44,364 bases of DNA from an uncultured Collinsella sp. (GTDB lineage Bacteria; Actinomycetota; Coriobacteriia; Coriobacteriales; Coriobacteriaceae), in the NCBI GenBank assembly GCA_900754445.1, contig CAAECW010000092.1, positions 1-44,364 on the forward strand, given 5' to 3'. A program made the translations under genes and the position numbers. Positions within the stretch are counted from its first letter, which is position 1. Every line of letters begins with the position of its first letter. Shown one piece after another: positions 24,125 through 32,585 of the stretch. The notes under the pieces are model-generated. The model was not told where the DNA came from. It searched no databases and saw nothing but the letters and a program-made list of their open reading frames with translations.

Positions 24125-25546
24125 ATGGCTCATAACAACAAACCCGAAAGCGCAAACGAAGCGCAGGATCATTCCCAGCCGCTCGACGATGGCGGCTTTT
24201 TCTCCCTTAGCGACGTCATCATGGCCGGCAGGCGTCAACTCACCCGCTCCGAGCAGCTCTTGGCCGCCGATACACGCCGCAACGCCCGCAACCTGTTTGC
24301 AAGCGCCAAACTGCTCGCGCTCGTCGTCATCGTCTCGCTCGCCATGGGTGTTGCCGCTTGGGCATTTTTGGCCTCGCTGAATATCGCGACCGATTATCGC
24401 GAGCACCACGTGTGGATTTACGCGTTGCTTCCCGTTGTGGGCGTTGCCACCGCATGGGTGTACAAAAACCACGGCCTTGCCGCCAAACGAGGTAACAATC
24501 TGGTCATCGACTCCGCCCTAGGCACACGCCTTATCCATATGCGCATGGCCGTCCTCACCTTCGTCTGCTCCACGCTCACGCACCTCACCGGCGGATCGGC
24601 CGGTCGCGAGGGGGCTGCGGTGCAGATTGGCGGCACCATCGCCAGTAACATCTCGAGCCTCGCCCACCTCAAAAAGCATGACCACCACGACCTCATGCTC
24701 GCCGGCATCTCGTCGGCCTTTGGCGCCGTATTCGGTTCGCCCCTTGCCGGAGCTTTCTTTGGCATGGAAATGTGCTTTATCGGCAAGATCGACTACACCG
24801 CAGGTATCTACTGCCTGGTCGCCTCGTTTACCGGCTACTTTACATCACTTGCCCTGGGTACCGAGTACGAAGCGAATGTCATCGCCAGCGTTCCCGCTAT
24901 GACGCCCACAACGGTCGTCATCGTAGTCATCAGCGCCATCATCTTTGGTCTCACCGCACGTCTCTTTGCCTGGTCGGTTCGTACCGTCAAGAGCCTGTAC
25001 GGCCGCTTTATCACCAACTATATTGCTCGCGCACTCGTGGGCGCGCTCGTGGTGCTCGCGGCCTACGCGATGCTCGACGCCTGGAAGTATGCCGGCCTTG
25101 CCACCTGGCTCTCGGGCGCCGGGTTCGCCGGTAACACGACCCTTGCCGACGCAGCCATCAAGCTCGTGGTGACGGCGCTCACCCTGGGCGCCGGCTTCCA
25201 AGGAGGCGAGGTCACACCCCTGTTTGGCATCGGTGCGGCGCTCGGCGGTTGGATCGGTTGCCTCGTCGGAATCGACCCCAGCTTTCTGGCGGCGCTGGGC
25301 ATGCTCGGCGTGTTCTGCGCCGGCCTTAACGTACCCATCACCACCTGTATGATGGCCATCGATCTGTTCCACGGCACGGCTGCCGGGTTCTTTGTCATCG
25401 TAGCCTTTATCAGCTACCTAACCGGCGGACACCGCGGCGTGTACCCCGCCCAGCGTATCATCTCACCCAAGCGTCGTTCGCTTATTGTGGATGAGGGCGG
25501 TACGGTAGCGGATGCTATCGAGCGCCACAACGACCTGATAGAGTAG
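24125..25546 (+). CDS. ClC family anion channel/antiporter, fluoride-type features
   Basis: 473 residues, about 10-11 membrane segments. ClC motifs: GGSAGREGAAVQIGG near residue 165 with the gating Glu, SSAFGAVFGSPLAGAFFGMEM near 198, and GFQGGEVTPLFGIGAALGG near 365. The GSGIP chloride-filter motif of classical ClC proteins is not seen, and GGEVTPLF resembles the fluoride-exporting CLC-F branch. So fluoride/proton exchange is a fair inference. No fluoride riboswitch is visible upstream. ATG 24125 follows AGAGGAAT. A TATAAT box at 24090-24095 could be the -10 of its promoter. Followed after 87 nt by a lipid kinase gene. Confidence 0.82.
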   Translation: MAHNNKPESANEAQDHSQPLDDGGFFSLSDVIMAGRRQLTRSEQLLAADTRRNARNLFASAKLLALVVIVSLAMGVAAWAFLASLNIATDYREHHVWIYALLPVVGVATAWVYKNHGLAAKRGNNLVIDSALGTRLIHMRMAVLTFVCSTLTHLTGGSAGREGAAVQIGGTIASNISSLAHLKKHDHHDLMLAGISSAFGAVFGSPLAGAFFGMEMCFIGKIDYTAGIYCLVASFTGYFTSLALGTEYEANVIASVPAMTPTTVVIVVISAIIFGLTARLFAWSVRTVKSLYGRFITNYIARALVGALVVLAAYAMLDAWKYAGLATWLSGAGFAGNTTLADAAIKLVVTALTLGAGFQGGEVTPLFGIGAALGGWIGCLVGIDPSFLAALGMLGVFCAGLNVPITTCMMAIDLFHGTAAGFFVIVAFISYLTGGHRGVYPAQRIISPKRRSLIVDEGGTVADAIERHNDLIE

Positions 25547-25633
25547 ACGTAAGTATTCGCCGTGCAGCCACAATCGGGGGCAATTCGACCTGAGCGCGAC
25601 CGCACCGTCACGTCATACGCCGGGAGTCGCCCC

Positions 25634-26596
25634 ATGCACGTAACTGATTTTGGTCGCACGCTCATCATCGCCAACCCCGCCGCCCAGTCGGGTGCGGCGC
25701 GCGAGGTCGCTGAGCGCCTGCAGCGCTTTTTGGACATGACCGCGCGCGCATCCCAGTTTGACTTGGTGCTGACCGAACGCGCGGGGCATGCCAAGGAGCT
25801 TGCCGCACAGGCTCAGGGCTACCGCACGGTTATCGCACTCGGCGGCGACGGCGTGATCCACGAGGTCGTCAATGGACTCATGACGCAGGATGAGGCGGTC
25901 CGTCCCGCCCTTGCCGTCCTACCCGTAGGCTCCGGCAACGATTTTGCCCAAACGCTCGGTATCGACGATTTCTCCGGCAAAGATTTTGGCGCGCTGCTCA
26001 CCTGCGAGCTGCAGCGTCAGGATATCGGACGCATTCGCTCATGGAACCCCGCAAGCGGTAGCGGCGAGGCTACCGTTGAGTACTACGACCAGACGCTTTC
26101 GGTCGGCATCGATGCCGCCATCGGCCTGGGCACCACCGAGCTGCGCAAAAAGACCGGCTTGACAGGCGCGCCGCTCTACACTCTCTCGGGACTTGAGCAG
26201 TTTGGCCTGCGCTATCGCAACTACCCCATGACGGTCAGCTTTGACGGCGCGCCCGCCGAGCGCGTGCGGGCGATTATCATGGCGATTCAGCTGGGCCCCA
26301 CCTATGGTTCGGGCTATCGCATCTGCCCCGACGCCGACCCGTGCGACGGCATACTCGACGTCTGCTACGCCTGCGGCCCCGTCCCTCGTGCGGTTGCCCT
26401 GCCCATGTTTCTTTCGGCCAAGGACGGCCACCATACCAAGCTGCCGCCGGTTCGCATGCGTCGTTGCCGTCATGCCGAGCTCACGTTCGAGGAGCCCGAC
26501 TACCCCATCCAAGCCGACGGCGAGCCCGTTGTCGCCTCGCGCATCGAGGTCGACGTCCTCGGTGGAGCCCTCCACGTCTGGCGCCCCACCCGCTAA
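25634..26596 (+). CDS. Diacylglycerol kinase / YegS-type lipid kinase
   Basis: 320 residues. Typical DagK catalytic motifs: LIIANPAAQSGAAREVAERL at the start, IALGGDGVIHEVVNGLM near residue 75 (GGDG nucleotide loop), and AVLPVGSGNDFAQTLGI near 102; DEADG-like QADGEPVV near 300 closes the site. It phosphorylates diacylglycerol or a related lipid at the membrane, recycling it to phosphatidate. ATG 25634 follows GGGAG by 7 nt; the frame continues 24 codons upstream without a better site. It is convergent with the release-factor-like gene; a type C palindrome lies between. Confidence 0.88.
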   Translation: MHVTDFGRTLIIANPAAQSGAAREVAERLQRFLDMTARASQFDLVLTERAGHAKELAAQAQGYRTVIALGGDGVIHEVVNGLMTQDEAVRPALAVLPVGSGNDFAQTLGIDDFSGKDFGALLTCELQRQDIGRIRSWNPASGSGEATVEYYDQTLSVGIDAAIGLGTTELRKKTGLTGAPLYTLSGLEQFGLRYRNYPMTVSFDGAPAERVRAIIMAIQLGPTYGSGYRICPDADPCDGILDVCYACGPVPRAVALPMFLSAKDGHHTKLPPVRMRRCRHAELTFEEPDYPIQADGEPVVASRIEVDVLGGALHVWRPTR

Positions 26597-26604
26597 CCCC
26601 ACCT

Positions 26605-26673
26605 AAGTTGCGGTGAAATGGGGACTGTTTATGCAGCTAAAGCCGCAAAACAGTCCCCATTTCACCGCAACTT
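26605..26673. repeat. Palindromic repeat type C, copy 3
   Basis: Perfect 26-bp arms: the outer 15 bp AAGTTGCGGTGAAAT are identical to copies 1 and 2, while the inner 11 bp are GGGGACTGTTT / AAACAGTCCCC instead of AGTTCCTGGAT. Centre ATGCAGCTAAAGCCGC. It lies between convergent dagK and release-factor genes and may double as their terminator. Confidence 0.92.
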
Positions 26674-26683
26674 ATTGAGAAGA

Positions 26684-27064
26684 TCATTCCTCCCCGCCTG
26701 GCTTGCGACGGTTGGCCTTTTTAATCGCGTTGAAGTGCTTGTCGTTGAGCCTGCGCTGGCGCGATCGCTGAGGCACCTTGGTCTTTACGCGTCGGCGCGG
26801 TGGACGCCCGCGACGCTCAAGCTCTGCCCTCAGCTTACGCAGACAGCAGCTGCGATTCTGAAACTGACTGCGGCTCTCACGCGCCGTCACGACAATCCCC
26901 GTGGGCCCATGCTTCATGCGCACCGCCGAGTCCGTCGTGTTCACGCCCTGTCCACCCGGACCCGTCGCGCGAAACACCTGCACCTCGCAATCGCGTGCCA
27001 GCTCCTCGACCGACATCTCGGCATAGCGTGCATACTCGCGCCATCCCATCTTGTTCTCATCCAT
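26684..27064 (-). CDS. Peptide chain release factor-like protein (ArfB-type, GGQ)
   Basis: 126 residues. The GGQ catalytic motif of class I release factors is in RATGPGGQGVNTTDSAVRM near residue 33, followed by TGIVVTARESRSQFQNR. There is no codon-recognition domain; the last 40 residues are strongly basic (RRRVKTKVPQRSRQRRLNDK), as in ArfB/YaeJ, whose tail enters the empty mRNA channel. It should hydrolyse peptidyl-tRNA on stalled ribosomes. ATG 27064 follows GGGGAGG. It is downstream of xpt, separated by a perfect palindrome. Confidence 0.85.
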   Translation of the reverse strand: MDENKMGWREYARYAEMSVEELARDCEVQVFRATGPGGQGVNTTDSAVRMKHGPTGIVVTARESRSQFQNRSCCLRKLRAELERRGRPPRRRVKTKVPQRSRQRRLNDKHFNAIKKANRRKPGGEE

Positions 27065-27089
27065 ATCAATACCTCCCCTCATACAAAAA

Positions 27090-27120
27090 ATGTGACAAAG
27101 GGACAGTCCCTTTGTCACAT
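27090..27120. repeat. Palindrome type D, copy 1 (GTGACAAAGGGAC)
   Basis: Perfect 15-bp arms ATGTGACAAAGGGAC / GTCCCTTTGTCACAT around a single A, between xpt and the release-factor gene. A variant is at 35204-35244. The core GGGACAGTCCC recurs as GGGGACTGT in type C copy 3. Confidence 0.93.
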
Positions 27121-27147
27121 CGCATACCAATCGCTTGTGTTGCGCGC

Positions 27148-27726
27148 CTAGGCGAAGGTGATCTCGCCGTTCTCGCAGTCCATTTCGGCGATACGGGCCA
27201 GGCTCTCAACGCGGAAACCGCGCTCGCGGAGTTTATCGCCACCGCCCTGGAAGCCCTTCTCAACAGCGATGCCGATGCCGGCAACCTCGGCACCCGCGGC
27301 CTCGCAGATCTTAATAAGGCCCTCGAGCGCGCAGCCGTTGGCCAAGAAGTCGTCGATAATCAGGACCTTATCGCCCTCGGACAGGAAGCGCTTGCCAACG
27401 ATGACCGGGTACTCCTTCTGCTTGGTAAAGGAGTAGATGGTCGTGGCATACTGCTCGCCGTCAAGGTTGATGGACTGGGCCTTCTTGGCAAAGACCACCG
27501 GCACGCCGCCAAAATGCTGAGCTGCGATGCAGGCCATACCAATGCCCGAAGCCTCGATCGTCAGGATCTTGTTGATCTCGACACCCTCGAACAGACGGGC
27601 CCACTCGGCACCCATGTGGTCGAACAGCTCAACGTCGCACTGGTGGTTGAGGAAGGCATCAACCTTAAGGACGTTACCGGCCTTTACGATGCCGTCATGG
27701 CGAATACGATCCTCAAGCTCCTGCAT
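27148..27726 (-). CDS. xpt: Xanthine phosphoribosyltransferase
   Basis: 192 residues, close to B. subtilis Xpt (194). Features: MQELEDRIRHDGIVKAGNVL at the start, NKILTIEASGIGMACIAAQ near residue 52, and the PRPP-binding loop KVLIIDDFLANGCALEGLI near 119. It converts xanthine and PRPP to XMP for purine salvage. ATG 27726 follows GAAGGGG. No purine riboswitch is recognised in the 159-bp gap upstream. It may be co-transcribed with the release-factor-like gene. Confidence 0.93.
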   Translation of the reverse strand: MQELEDRIRHDGIVKAGNVLKVDAFLNHQCDVELFDHMGAEWARLFEGVEINKILTIEASGIGMACIAAQHFGGVPVVFAKKAQSINLDGEQYATTIYSFTKQKEYPVIVGKRFLSEGDKVLIIDDFLANGCALEGLIKICEAAGAEVAGIGIAVEKGFQGGGDKLRERGFRVESLARIAEMDCENGEITFA

Positions 27727-27885
27727 GGCGCAACCCCTTCTCGCGGCAACGATACCGCGCGATTAATAAACGTTGTTCGATAGTCTACCACGGACCGACC
27801 CCCGCCCGCCCCACAAGCCGCATCGCACCATAAAGCTGCAAGACCAGTAGATAAGCCCGATTCTTGGCAAGCCTGCCACCACAAG

Positions 27886-29190
27886 CTAATGGCGGGCGCG
27901 CATCCTCACCAAACGCACCATGGCGAGCGCAAAGCCCACAGCGGCCACAGCCATGAGCACGTAGAACACCGAGCGAAAGCCAAACAGGAACACATCCGGA
28001 CGGCCTGCAACAAAACTGGTCACGGCCTCGCCCATCGCCACACTCATCTGCCCATACAGGATATTCGACGCCACCGTAATGCCGAGTGCCATGCCGGCGT
28101 AGCGCGCCAAACTGCCCAAGCTGCCTGCAAAACCAAGTGCCTCGCGCGGGGCTGAACCCATATACAGCGAGTTGTTGGGGCTCTGGAAAATCGACGTACC
28201 GCACGACATAAATGCGACGCAGCACACGATCACAGGGATAGAAGAGCGCTCGTCGAGCGTGCTCACCGCGAAGAGGCCGCACACGTACACGCCCAGACCA
28301 ACCGCCGTAGGACCCTCGCAGCCAACACGGTCCGAAACCGTTCCCGAAAGCGGGCCGATAAAGGCATTCACCATCGGCAGTGCCAAAAAGAGCAGGCCCG
28401 AAATGCCAGACCCAAACCCATGCGCATCCTGAAAATAGAACGGCAGAATAAACTCGGATGCACCGATGCCAACAAACACAATGAGCATGCAGGCAAGGTT
28501 GATGGTGAAGGCCGAATTTGCAAAACAGCAACGAGCGGCCTCAATCAGGGACATGGGGCGCTCGCCAGCCTCCGGCTTAACATGCGGCAGCGTGTAGAGC
28601 CCCACGATAAACGAGATGACGCCAATGGGTAGGTTGATGAGGAAGATGCTCTCCCAGGGAAAGCTTGCCACCAGCATGCCGCCCAGCACGGGGCCACACA
28701 TCATGCCGAGGGCCACGAAGGTCGCGAGGATACCCATGGCACGACCGCGCTCGCGCGCCGGAAACGACTCGGTGATGATTCCCATGTTGTTGGCCATGGC
28801 CGCCGCGCAACCAATACCCTGCACAATGCGTGCCAGAATAAGAACTTCGAGCGAGGCCGAAAGGCCGCACAACAGCGAACCGACCGTAAAGACGATGACG
28901 CCCAGCTGGAACACGCCGACCTTGCCGCGCACGTCGCCCAGACGGCCAAACGGCAACATAGCCACGCACGTCGCAAGCAGATACACCGAGCTTACCAGCT
29001 GAATGCGATCGAGGCCCACGCCCAGCTCCTTTTGCATCACGGGCAGCGCCACGGTCACGACGGTCGAATCCAGGCACGACATAAACGTCATGATGAGCAC
29101 GGTAAACAGAATAGCCCATTTGTTCTTGCCATGGGTGTCGCCCTCAAGGGCAATGTGCTCGCGGCGCAGCTGCTCTGTGGTTTTCTCCAT
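27886..29190 (-). CDS. MFS multidrug exporter, DHA2 (14-segment) family
   Basis: 434 residues, with the DHA2 start LFTVLIMTFMSCLDSTVVTVALPVM and the inter-helix motif FGRLGDVRGKVGVF near residue 80. Motif C-like GMMCGPVLGGMLVASFPWESIFLINLPIG near 157 marks a drug:proton antiporter. ATG 29190 follows GAAAGG by 6 nt; the ATG two codons upstream abuts that site. Slightly shorter than typical 14-segment members (460-500). Substrate unknown. Single gene; a strong terminator for the gene to its right lies just upstream. Confidence 0.85.
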   Translation of the reverse strand: MEKTTEQLRREHIALEGDTHGKNKWAILFTVLIMTFMSCLDSTVVTVALPVMQKELGVGLDRIQLVSSVYLLATCVAMLPFGRLGDVRGKVGVFQLGVIVFTVGSLLCGLSASLEVLILARIVQGIGCAAAMANNMGIITESFPARERGRAMGILATFVALGMMCGPVLGGMLVASFPWESIFLINLPIGVISFIVGLYTLPHVKPEAGERPMSLIEAARCCFANSAFTINLACMLIVFVGIGASEFILPFYFQDAHGFGSGISGLLFLALPMVNAFIGPLSGTVSDRVGCEGPTAVGLGVYVCGLFAVSTLDERSSIPVIVCCVAFMSCGTSIFQSPNNSLYMGSAPREALGFAGSLGSLARYAGMALGITVASNILYGQMSVAMGEAVTSFVAGRPDVFLFGFRSVFYVLMAVAAVGFALAMVRLVRMRARH

Positions 29191-29222
29191 ATCCATCCTT
29201 TCGAGTAGCGCAACGCAAAAAC

Positions 29223-29262
29223 GGGACCCCAATCGCCTGCAAACAGTCGCGATTGGGGCCCC
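29223..29262 (-). terminator. Intrinsic terminator of metY
   Basis: 14-bp stem GGGGCCCCAATCGC-type with one mismatch and a 12-nt loop, followed on the minus strand by GTTTTTG. Placed 69 nt after the metY stop. Confidence 0.9.
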
Positions 29263-29330
29263 GCCTACGGAATCGGAACGAAAGGTCACCGAAGCTTTCG
29301 CCAGCATCGGCGCCTTGTGCGAACGCTAGC

Positions 29331-30614
29331 CTAGCACTGCTCGAGCGCCTGCTCAAGGTCGGCAATCAGATCGGCCGTGTCCTCGAGGCCGCACGACAGG
29401 CGCACCATGTCGGCGGAGATGCCGCAGGCGATGAGCTCCTCATCGTTCATTTGGCGATGGGTGGCGTTTGCCGGATGCAAGCAGCAGGTGCGGGCGTCGG
29501 CCACGTGCGTAGCGATCTGGGCGAGCTTAAGGCTCTTCATAAAGGTCTCGGCCGCCGCGCGACCACCGTTAAAGCCAAAGCTCACGACGCCGCAAGTACC
29601 GTTGGGCATGTACTTCTGAGCGATGTCATAGTACTTGTCGCCCTCCAGGCCCGGATAGCTCACGAAGCGTACCTTGGGGTGGCTCTGCAGGAACTTGGCG
29701 ACCGCCAGACCATTCTCACAATGGCGCGGCATGCGCACGTGCAGGCTCTCGAGCGAGCTGTTCAGGAAGAACGCCGCCTGCGGGTTCTGCATGGGGCCGA
29801 GGTCGCGCATAAGCTGCGCAGTGGCCTTGGTAATAAAGGCGCCCTCGCGACCGAACTTCTCGGCATAGGTCACGCCGTGGTAGCTCTCGTCGGGCGTGGT
29901 GAGACCCGGGAACTTGCCCGCATGGGCCATCCAGTCAAACTGGCCGTGGTCGACGATCACGCCACCCAGGTAGGCCGCATGGCCATCCATGTACTTAGTG
30001 GTGGAGTGCGTGACGATGTCGGCGCCCCATTCAAAGGGACGGCACATCACGGGCGTCGGGAAGGTGTTGTCGACCATCAGCGGTACGCCGTGGTCGTGCG
30101 CGGCCTTGGCAAAGCGCTCAATATCGAGCACGGCAAGGGCGGGGTTAGCAATCGTCTCGCCAAAGACAAGCTTGGTGTTGGGCTGGAAGGCTGCCTCGAG
30201 CTCCTCGTCGGTGCAGTCGGGGGCAACGAACGTGCAGGTCAAGCCCATACGACCCATGGTGTGAGCCAGCAGGTTGTAGGTACCGCCGTAGATGGCGGAG
30301 CTCGCGACCACGTGATCGCCAGCACCGGCAACGTTAAAGATCGCAAGGAAGTTCGCAGCCATGCCCGAGCTCGTGAGCATCGCAGCGGTACCGCCCTCCA
30401 TCTCACAGATCTTGGCAGCAACCAGATCGCACGTGGGATTCTGCAGACGGCTGTAGAAGTAGCCCGACTCCTCTAGGTCAAACAGCTTGCCCATGTGCTC
30501 CGACGTGTCGTACTTCCACGTGGTGGACTGGTAGATGGGCACCTGACGCGGCTCTGCATCGCCCGGGCGATAGCCGCCCTGAACACATGTCGTACCGATG
30601 GTCTGCTCGCTCAT
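29331..30614 (-). CDS. metY: O-acetylhomoserine sulfhydrylase (aminocarboxypropyltransferase)
   Basis: 427-residue Cys/Met metabolism PLP enzyme. It starts GTTCVQGGYRPGDAEPRQVP; YFYSRLQNPTCDLVAAKI near residue 52 and MLTSSGMAANFLAIF near 79 are family typical; the PLP lysine is Lys207 in VTHSTTKYMDGH. Length fits MetY (about 425-430) rather than the shorter MetB/MetC (about 390). It joins O-acetylhomoserine with sulfide to give homocysteine. ATG 30614 has AGGGAGC upstream. Single gene with a terminator; no SAM riboswitch is seen in the 230-bp gap upstream. Confidence 0.92.
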   Translation of the reverse strand: MSEQTIGTTCVQGGYRPGDAEPRQVPIYQSTTWKYDTSEHMGKLFDLEESGYFYSRLQNPTCDLVAAKICEMEGGTAAMLTSSGMAANFLAIFNVAGAGDHVVASSAIYGGTYNLLAHTMGRMGLTCTFVAPDCTDEELEAAFQPNTKLVFGETIANPALAVLDIERFAKAAHDHGVPLMVDNTFPTPVMCRPFEWGADIVTHSTTKYMDGHAAYLGGVIVDHGQFDWMAHAGKFPGLTTPDESYHGVTYAEKFGREGAFITKATAQLMRDLGPMQNPQAAFFLNSSLESLHVRMPRHCENGLAVAKFLQSHPKVRFVSYPGLEGDKYYDIAQKYMPNGTCGVVSFGFNGGRAAAETFMKSLKLAQIATHVADARTCCLHPANATHRQMNDEELIACGISADMVRLSCGLEDTADLIADLEQALEQC

Positions 30615-30799
30615 ATCTAGCTCCCTTGCCTGGGTTTTAGTTTTATTCGGTTCACGATACCGCTACCCCGCACCCCTCTCAACCCATCCCAAAGGTAGGT
30701 TATGGGACAAATTGATCACGGGTATTTATCTCAAGCCTTGGGCATTTGCTCGATAGATAAAAATGAGGCATCCATGAAGCTCTCGATGATTACACGCAC

Positions 30800-30831
30800 C
30801 GTCACGGGTACCATAGGCGGGTACACCGTGA
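30800..30831 (+). promoter_or_regulatory. Stem-loop directly before the ribosome site of the C_GCAxxG_C_C gene
   Basis: Stem GTCACGG-GTACC / GGTAC-A-CCGTGAC (12 bp, one bulged A, 7-nt loop) ends one nt before TAAGGAGAC. It could tune translation of the gene at 30846. Confidence 0.5.
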
Positions 30832-30845
30832 CTAAGGAGACAACG

Positions 30846-31292
30846 ATGAAGCAAATCGATACGGCCCAGCTCGACATCACCGCCTGTCAGGCTCAGGCTG
30901 CCGAATACCATGCCCGTGGCTTCAACTGCGCCCAGGCCGTCGCCTGCACGCTCGCACCTGCCGTCGGACTCGACCCCCAGACCGCCTTTACCCTCACCGA
31001 GGGCTTTGGTGCCGGCATGGGCGGCATGACCGAAACCTGCGGCGCCATCTCGGGCGCCGTGGCCATCATGGGCTTCGTGATGAGCGACGGCATGGAAAAC
31101 CCCAAGACCAAAGGCCAGACCTACAAGCTGTCGCGCGAAATCGCCAAGCGTTTTGGCGAGAAGAACACGACGACCGTCTGCGGCACGCTCAAGGGCATCG
31201 GATCGGATAAGGGTCCGCTCCGCAGCTGCCCCGGCTGCATCGACGATGCCGTCGAAATCGCCTGTGATGTGCTAAAGCAGCTCGCCGAGTAA
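30846..31292 (+). CDS. C_GCAxxG_C_C family protein (probable redox/metal protein)
   Basis: 148 residues. The family pattern is clear: GFNCAQAVACTLAP near residue 21, FGAGMGGMTETCGAISGAV near 52, TTTVCGTLKGIG near 108, and LRSCPGCIDDAVEIACDVL near 125. These proteins carry conserved Cys, often bind a metal or disulfide, and are common in anaerobes; no biochemical role is settled. ATG 30846 follows AAGGAGA by 5 nt. The same frame is open back to 30702 and an ATG at 30774 with GAGG upstream could give a 24-residue longer form. It lies head-to-head with metY. Confidence 0.82.
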   Translation: MKQIDTAQLDITACQAQAAEYHARGFNCAQAVACTLAPAVGLDPQTAFTLTEGFGAGMGGMTETCGAISGAVAIMGFVMSDGMENPKTKGQTYKLSREIAKRFGEKNTTTVCGTLKGIGSDKGPLRSCPGCIDDAVEIACDVLKQLAE

Positions 31293-31310
31293 ACGGCAGA
31301 AACATAAAAC

Positions 31311-31355
31311 GACGGCCGGCGCGCTTGGGATCCATCCAATAGCACGCCGGCCGTC
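31311..31355. terminator. Bidirectional terminator between the C_GCAxxG gene and the IMPACT gene
   Basis: 11-bp perfect stem GACGGCCGGCG / CGCCGGCCGTC with further partial pairing inside. Sits between two convergent stop codons (31292 and 31360). Confidence 0.78.
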
Positions 31356-31359
31356 GCCG

Positions 31360-31998
31360 CTAGAACTCGGCAAATTCGGGAGCACCGACCTCGATCTCCT
31401 CGCGCCCCGCCATAAGCTCGCGCATCTTGGCGCAAAATGGCTCCTGCTCCCCCGCCTTAAACACCAAGTGAAGTGTCACGGCATCCGCGAAATCGGTATC
31501 CGAAACCTTGGCACCCGAATCCTGTGCCAAACGAAGCACCTGCTCATACTGCGGATAGGCCACATGCACGTCAACAGGCACAACACTTGTCATCTCGACG
31601 ATCTGCCCGGACTCCCGAGCCGAGGCCACCGCCGCCTGCGTCGCCGCGGTATAGGCACGCACCAAGCCACCAGGCCCCAACAGCGTGCCACCAAAATAGC
31701 GCGTCACCACGCAGCAAACATTTTTGAGCCCCGCACCGCGCAGCACCTCAAGCGTCGGCATGCCGCTCGTGCGACTCGGCTCGCCATCATCGCTCTGACG
31801 CTCGCGACCATCGACCAAAATCCACGCGGGAACATTGTGTCGAGCGTTGTAATGACGCTTGCGAACCACCTCGATAAAGGCATTCGCCTCATCCTCGGAC
31901 TCAATATGGACCAGCTGGGCAATAAACCGGCTCTTGCGGTCCACAAACTCGCCCGAAGCCTCAATATTCGATTGCATAGTAAAATAGCTGTCCAACAA
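31360..31998 (-). CDS. yigZ: IMPACT/YigZ family protein
   Basis: 212 residues. YigZ signature regions: GEFVDRKSRFIAQLVHIESE near residue 16, DGEPSRTSGMPTLEVLRGAG near 71, and VTRYFGGTLLGPGGLVRAYT near 98. The C-terminal part has the usual EF-G-like domain. Members are linked to translation or stress response, without firm function in bacteria. TTG 31998 is taken as start because GAGGGG lies 5 nt upstream; the first ATG (31977) has none. It is located just after rnpB on the same strand, with type B hairpin copy 1 between. Confidence 0.85.
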   Translation of the reverse strand: MLDSYFTMQSNIEASGEFVDRKSRFIAQLVHIESEDEANAFIEVVRKRHYNARHNVPAWILVDGRERQSDDGEPSRTSGMPTLEVLRGAGLKNVCCVVTRYFGGTLLGPGGLVRAYTAATQAAVASARESGQIVEMTSVVPVDVHVAYPQYEQVLRLAQDSGAKVSDTDFADAVTLHLVFKAGEQEPFCAKMRELMAGREEIEVGAPEFAEF

Positions 31999-32105
31999 AG
32001 CCCCTCAAACACAAGCAAAGCAACAAACAGCCTCAATAATACGGCAAAGACAGTACCATTGCCCTCGCCAACAAGAACGGAAACGCCAATGATGCCGTCG
32101 CCAAC

Positions 32106-32220
32106 AGCGAGAACCCGTCAGCGCGAGCAAGGTGCCTTGAAAGACGAGGGCATTGACCTTATGGTCATGCCCGAAGGCTTGAAAGGCAGATTGCCGCGCT
32201 GACGGGTTCGCAGCGTCAAC
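32106..32220. repeat. Structured hairpin element type B, copy 1
   Basis: A 15-bp perfect outer stem GAACCCGTCAGCGCG / CGCGCTGACGGGTTC, one bulged A, then GCAA-GG-TGCC paired with GGCA-GA-TTGC (2x2 mismatch), an internal loop with two TTGAAA strings, and an apical hairpin GGGCAT-T-GACC / GGTC-ATGCCC with a TTAT loop. It begins 10 nt from the rnpB 3' end. The second copy is at 35272-35386 in the same orientation. Confidence 0.85.
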
Positions 32221-32229
32221 ATAGTTGCC

Positions 32230-32585
32230 GAGTGGGCCTATAAGCCGGGTTCTGTCGTGAACGGTCATTTATCTTGTCTGCACGTTACCGTGCAGCTCCA
32301 CGCACGCTACCCGAACGCGGACCGGGCCGGCCCATAGCGTTCCTATTCGCGCTTGCTCCGGATGGGGCTTGCCAAGCCGCCGTGTTACCACGACGCTGGT
32401 GGTCTCTTACACCACCGTTTCAGCTTTTCCCTTTACGCCTTGCGGCGCAGGTGGGAGTCTTCTTTTCTGCGGCGCTTTCCGTCGGATCACTCCGCCCGGC
32501 CGTTAGCCGGCATCCCGCCCTCTGGAGCCCGGACTTTCCTCACGCGTGCTGCAAGCAGCACATCGCGCGACCGTCTGGCCCACTC
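32230..32585 (-). ncRNA. rnpB: RNase P RNA (type A)
   Basis: 356 nt. The ends pair perfectly (GAGTGGGCC with GGCCCACTC, helix P1). The universally conserved GAGGAAAGUCCGGGCUCC lies near the 5' end, and ACAGAACCCGGCUUAUAGG near the 3' end closes helix P4. This is the catalytic RNA that trims tRNA 5' leaders. A TACACT -10-like box occurs just upstream on the minus strand. Confidence 0.96.

Noticed and set aside
27727..27885. Purine riboswitch upstream of xpt
   Set aside because: No three-way-junction core segments are seen in the gap.
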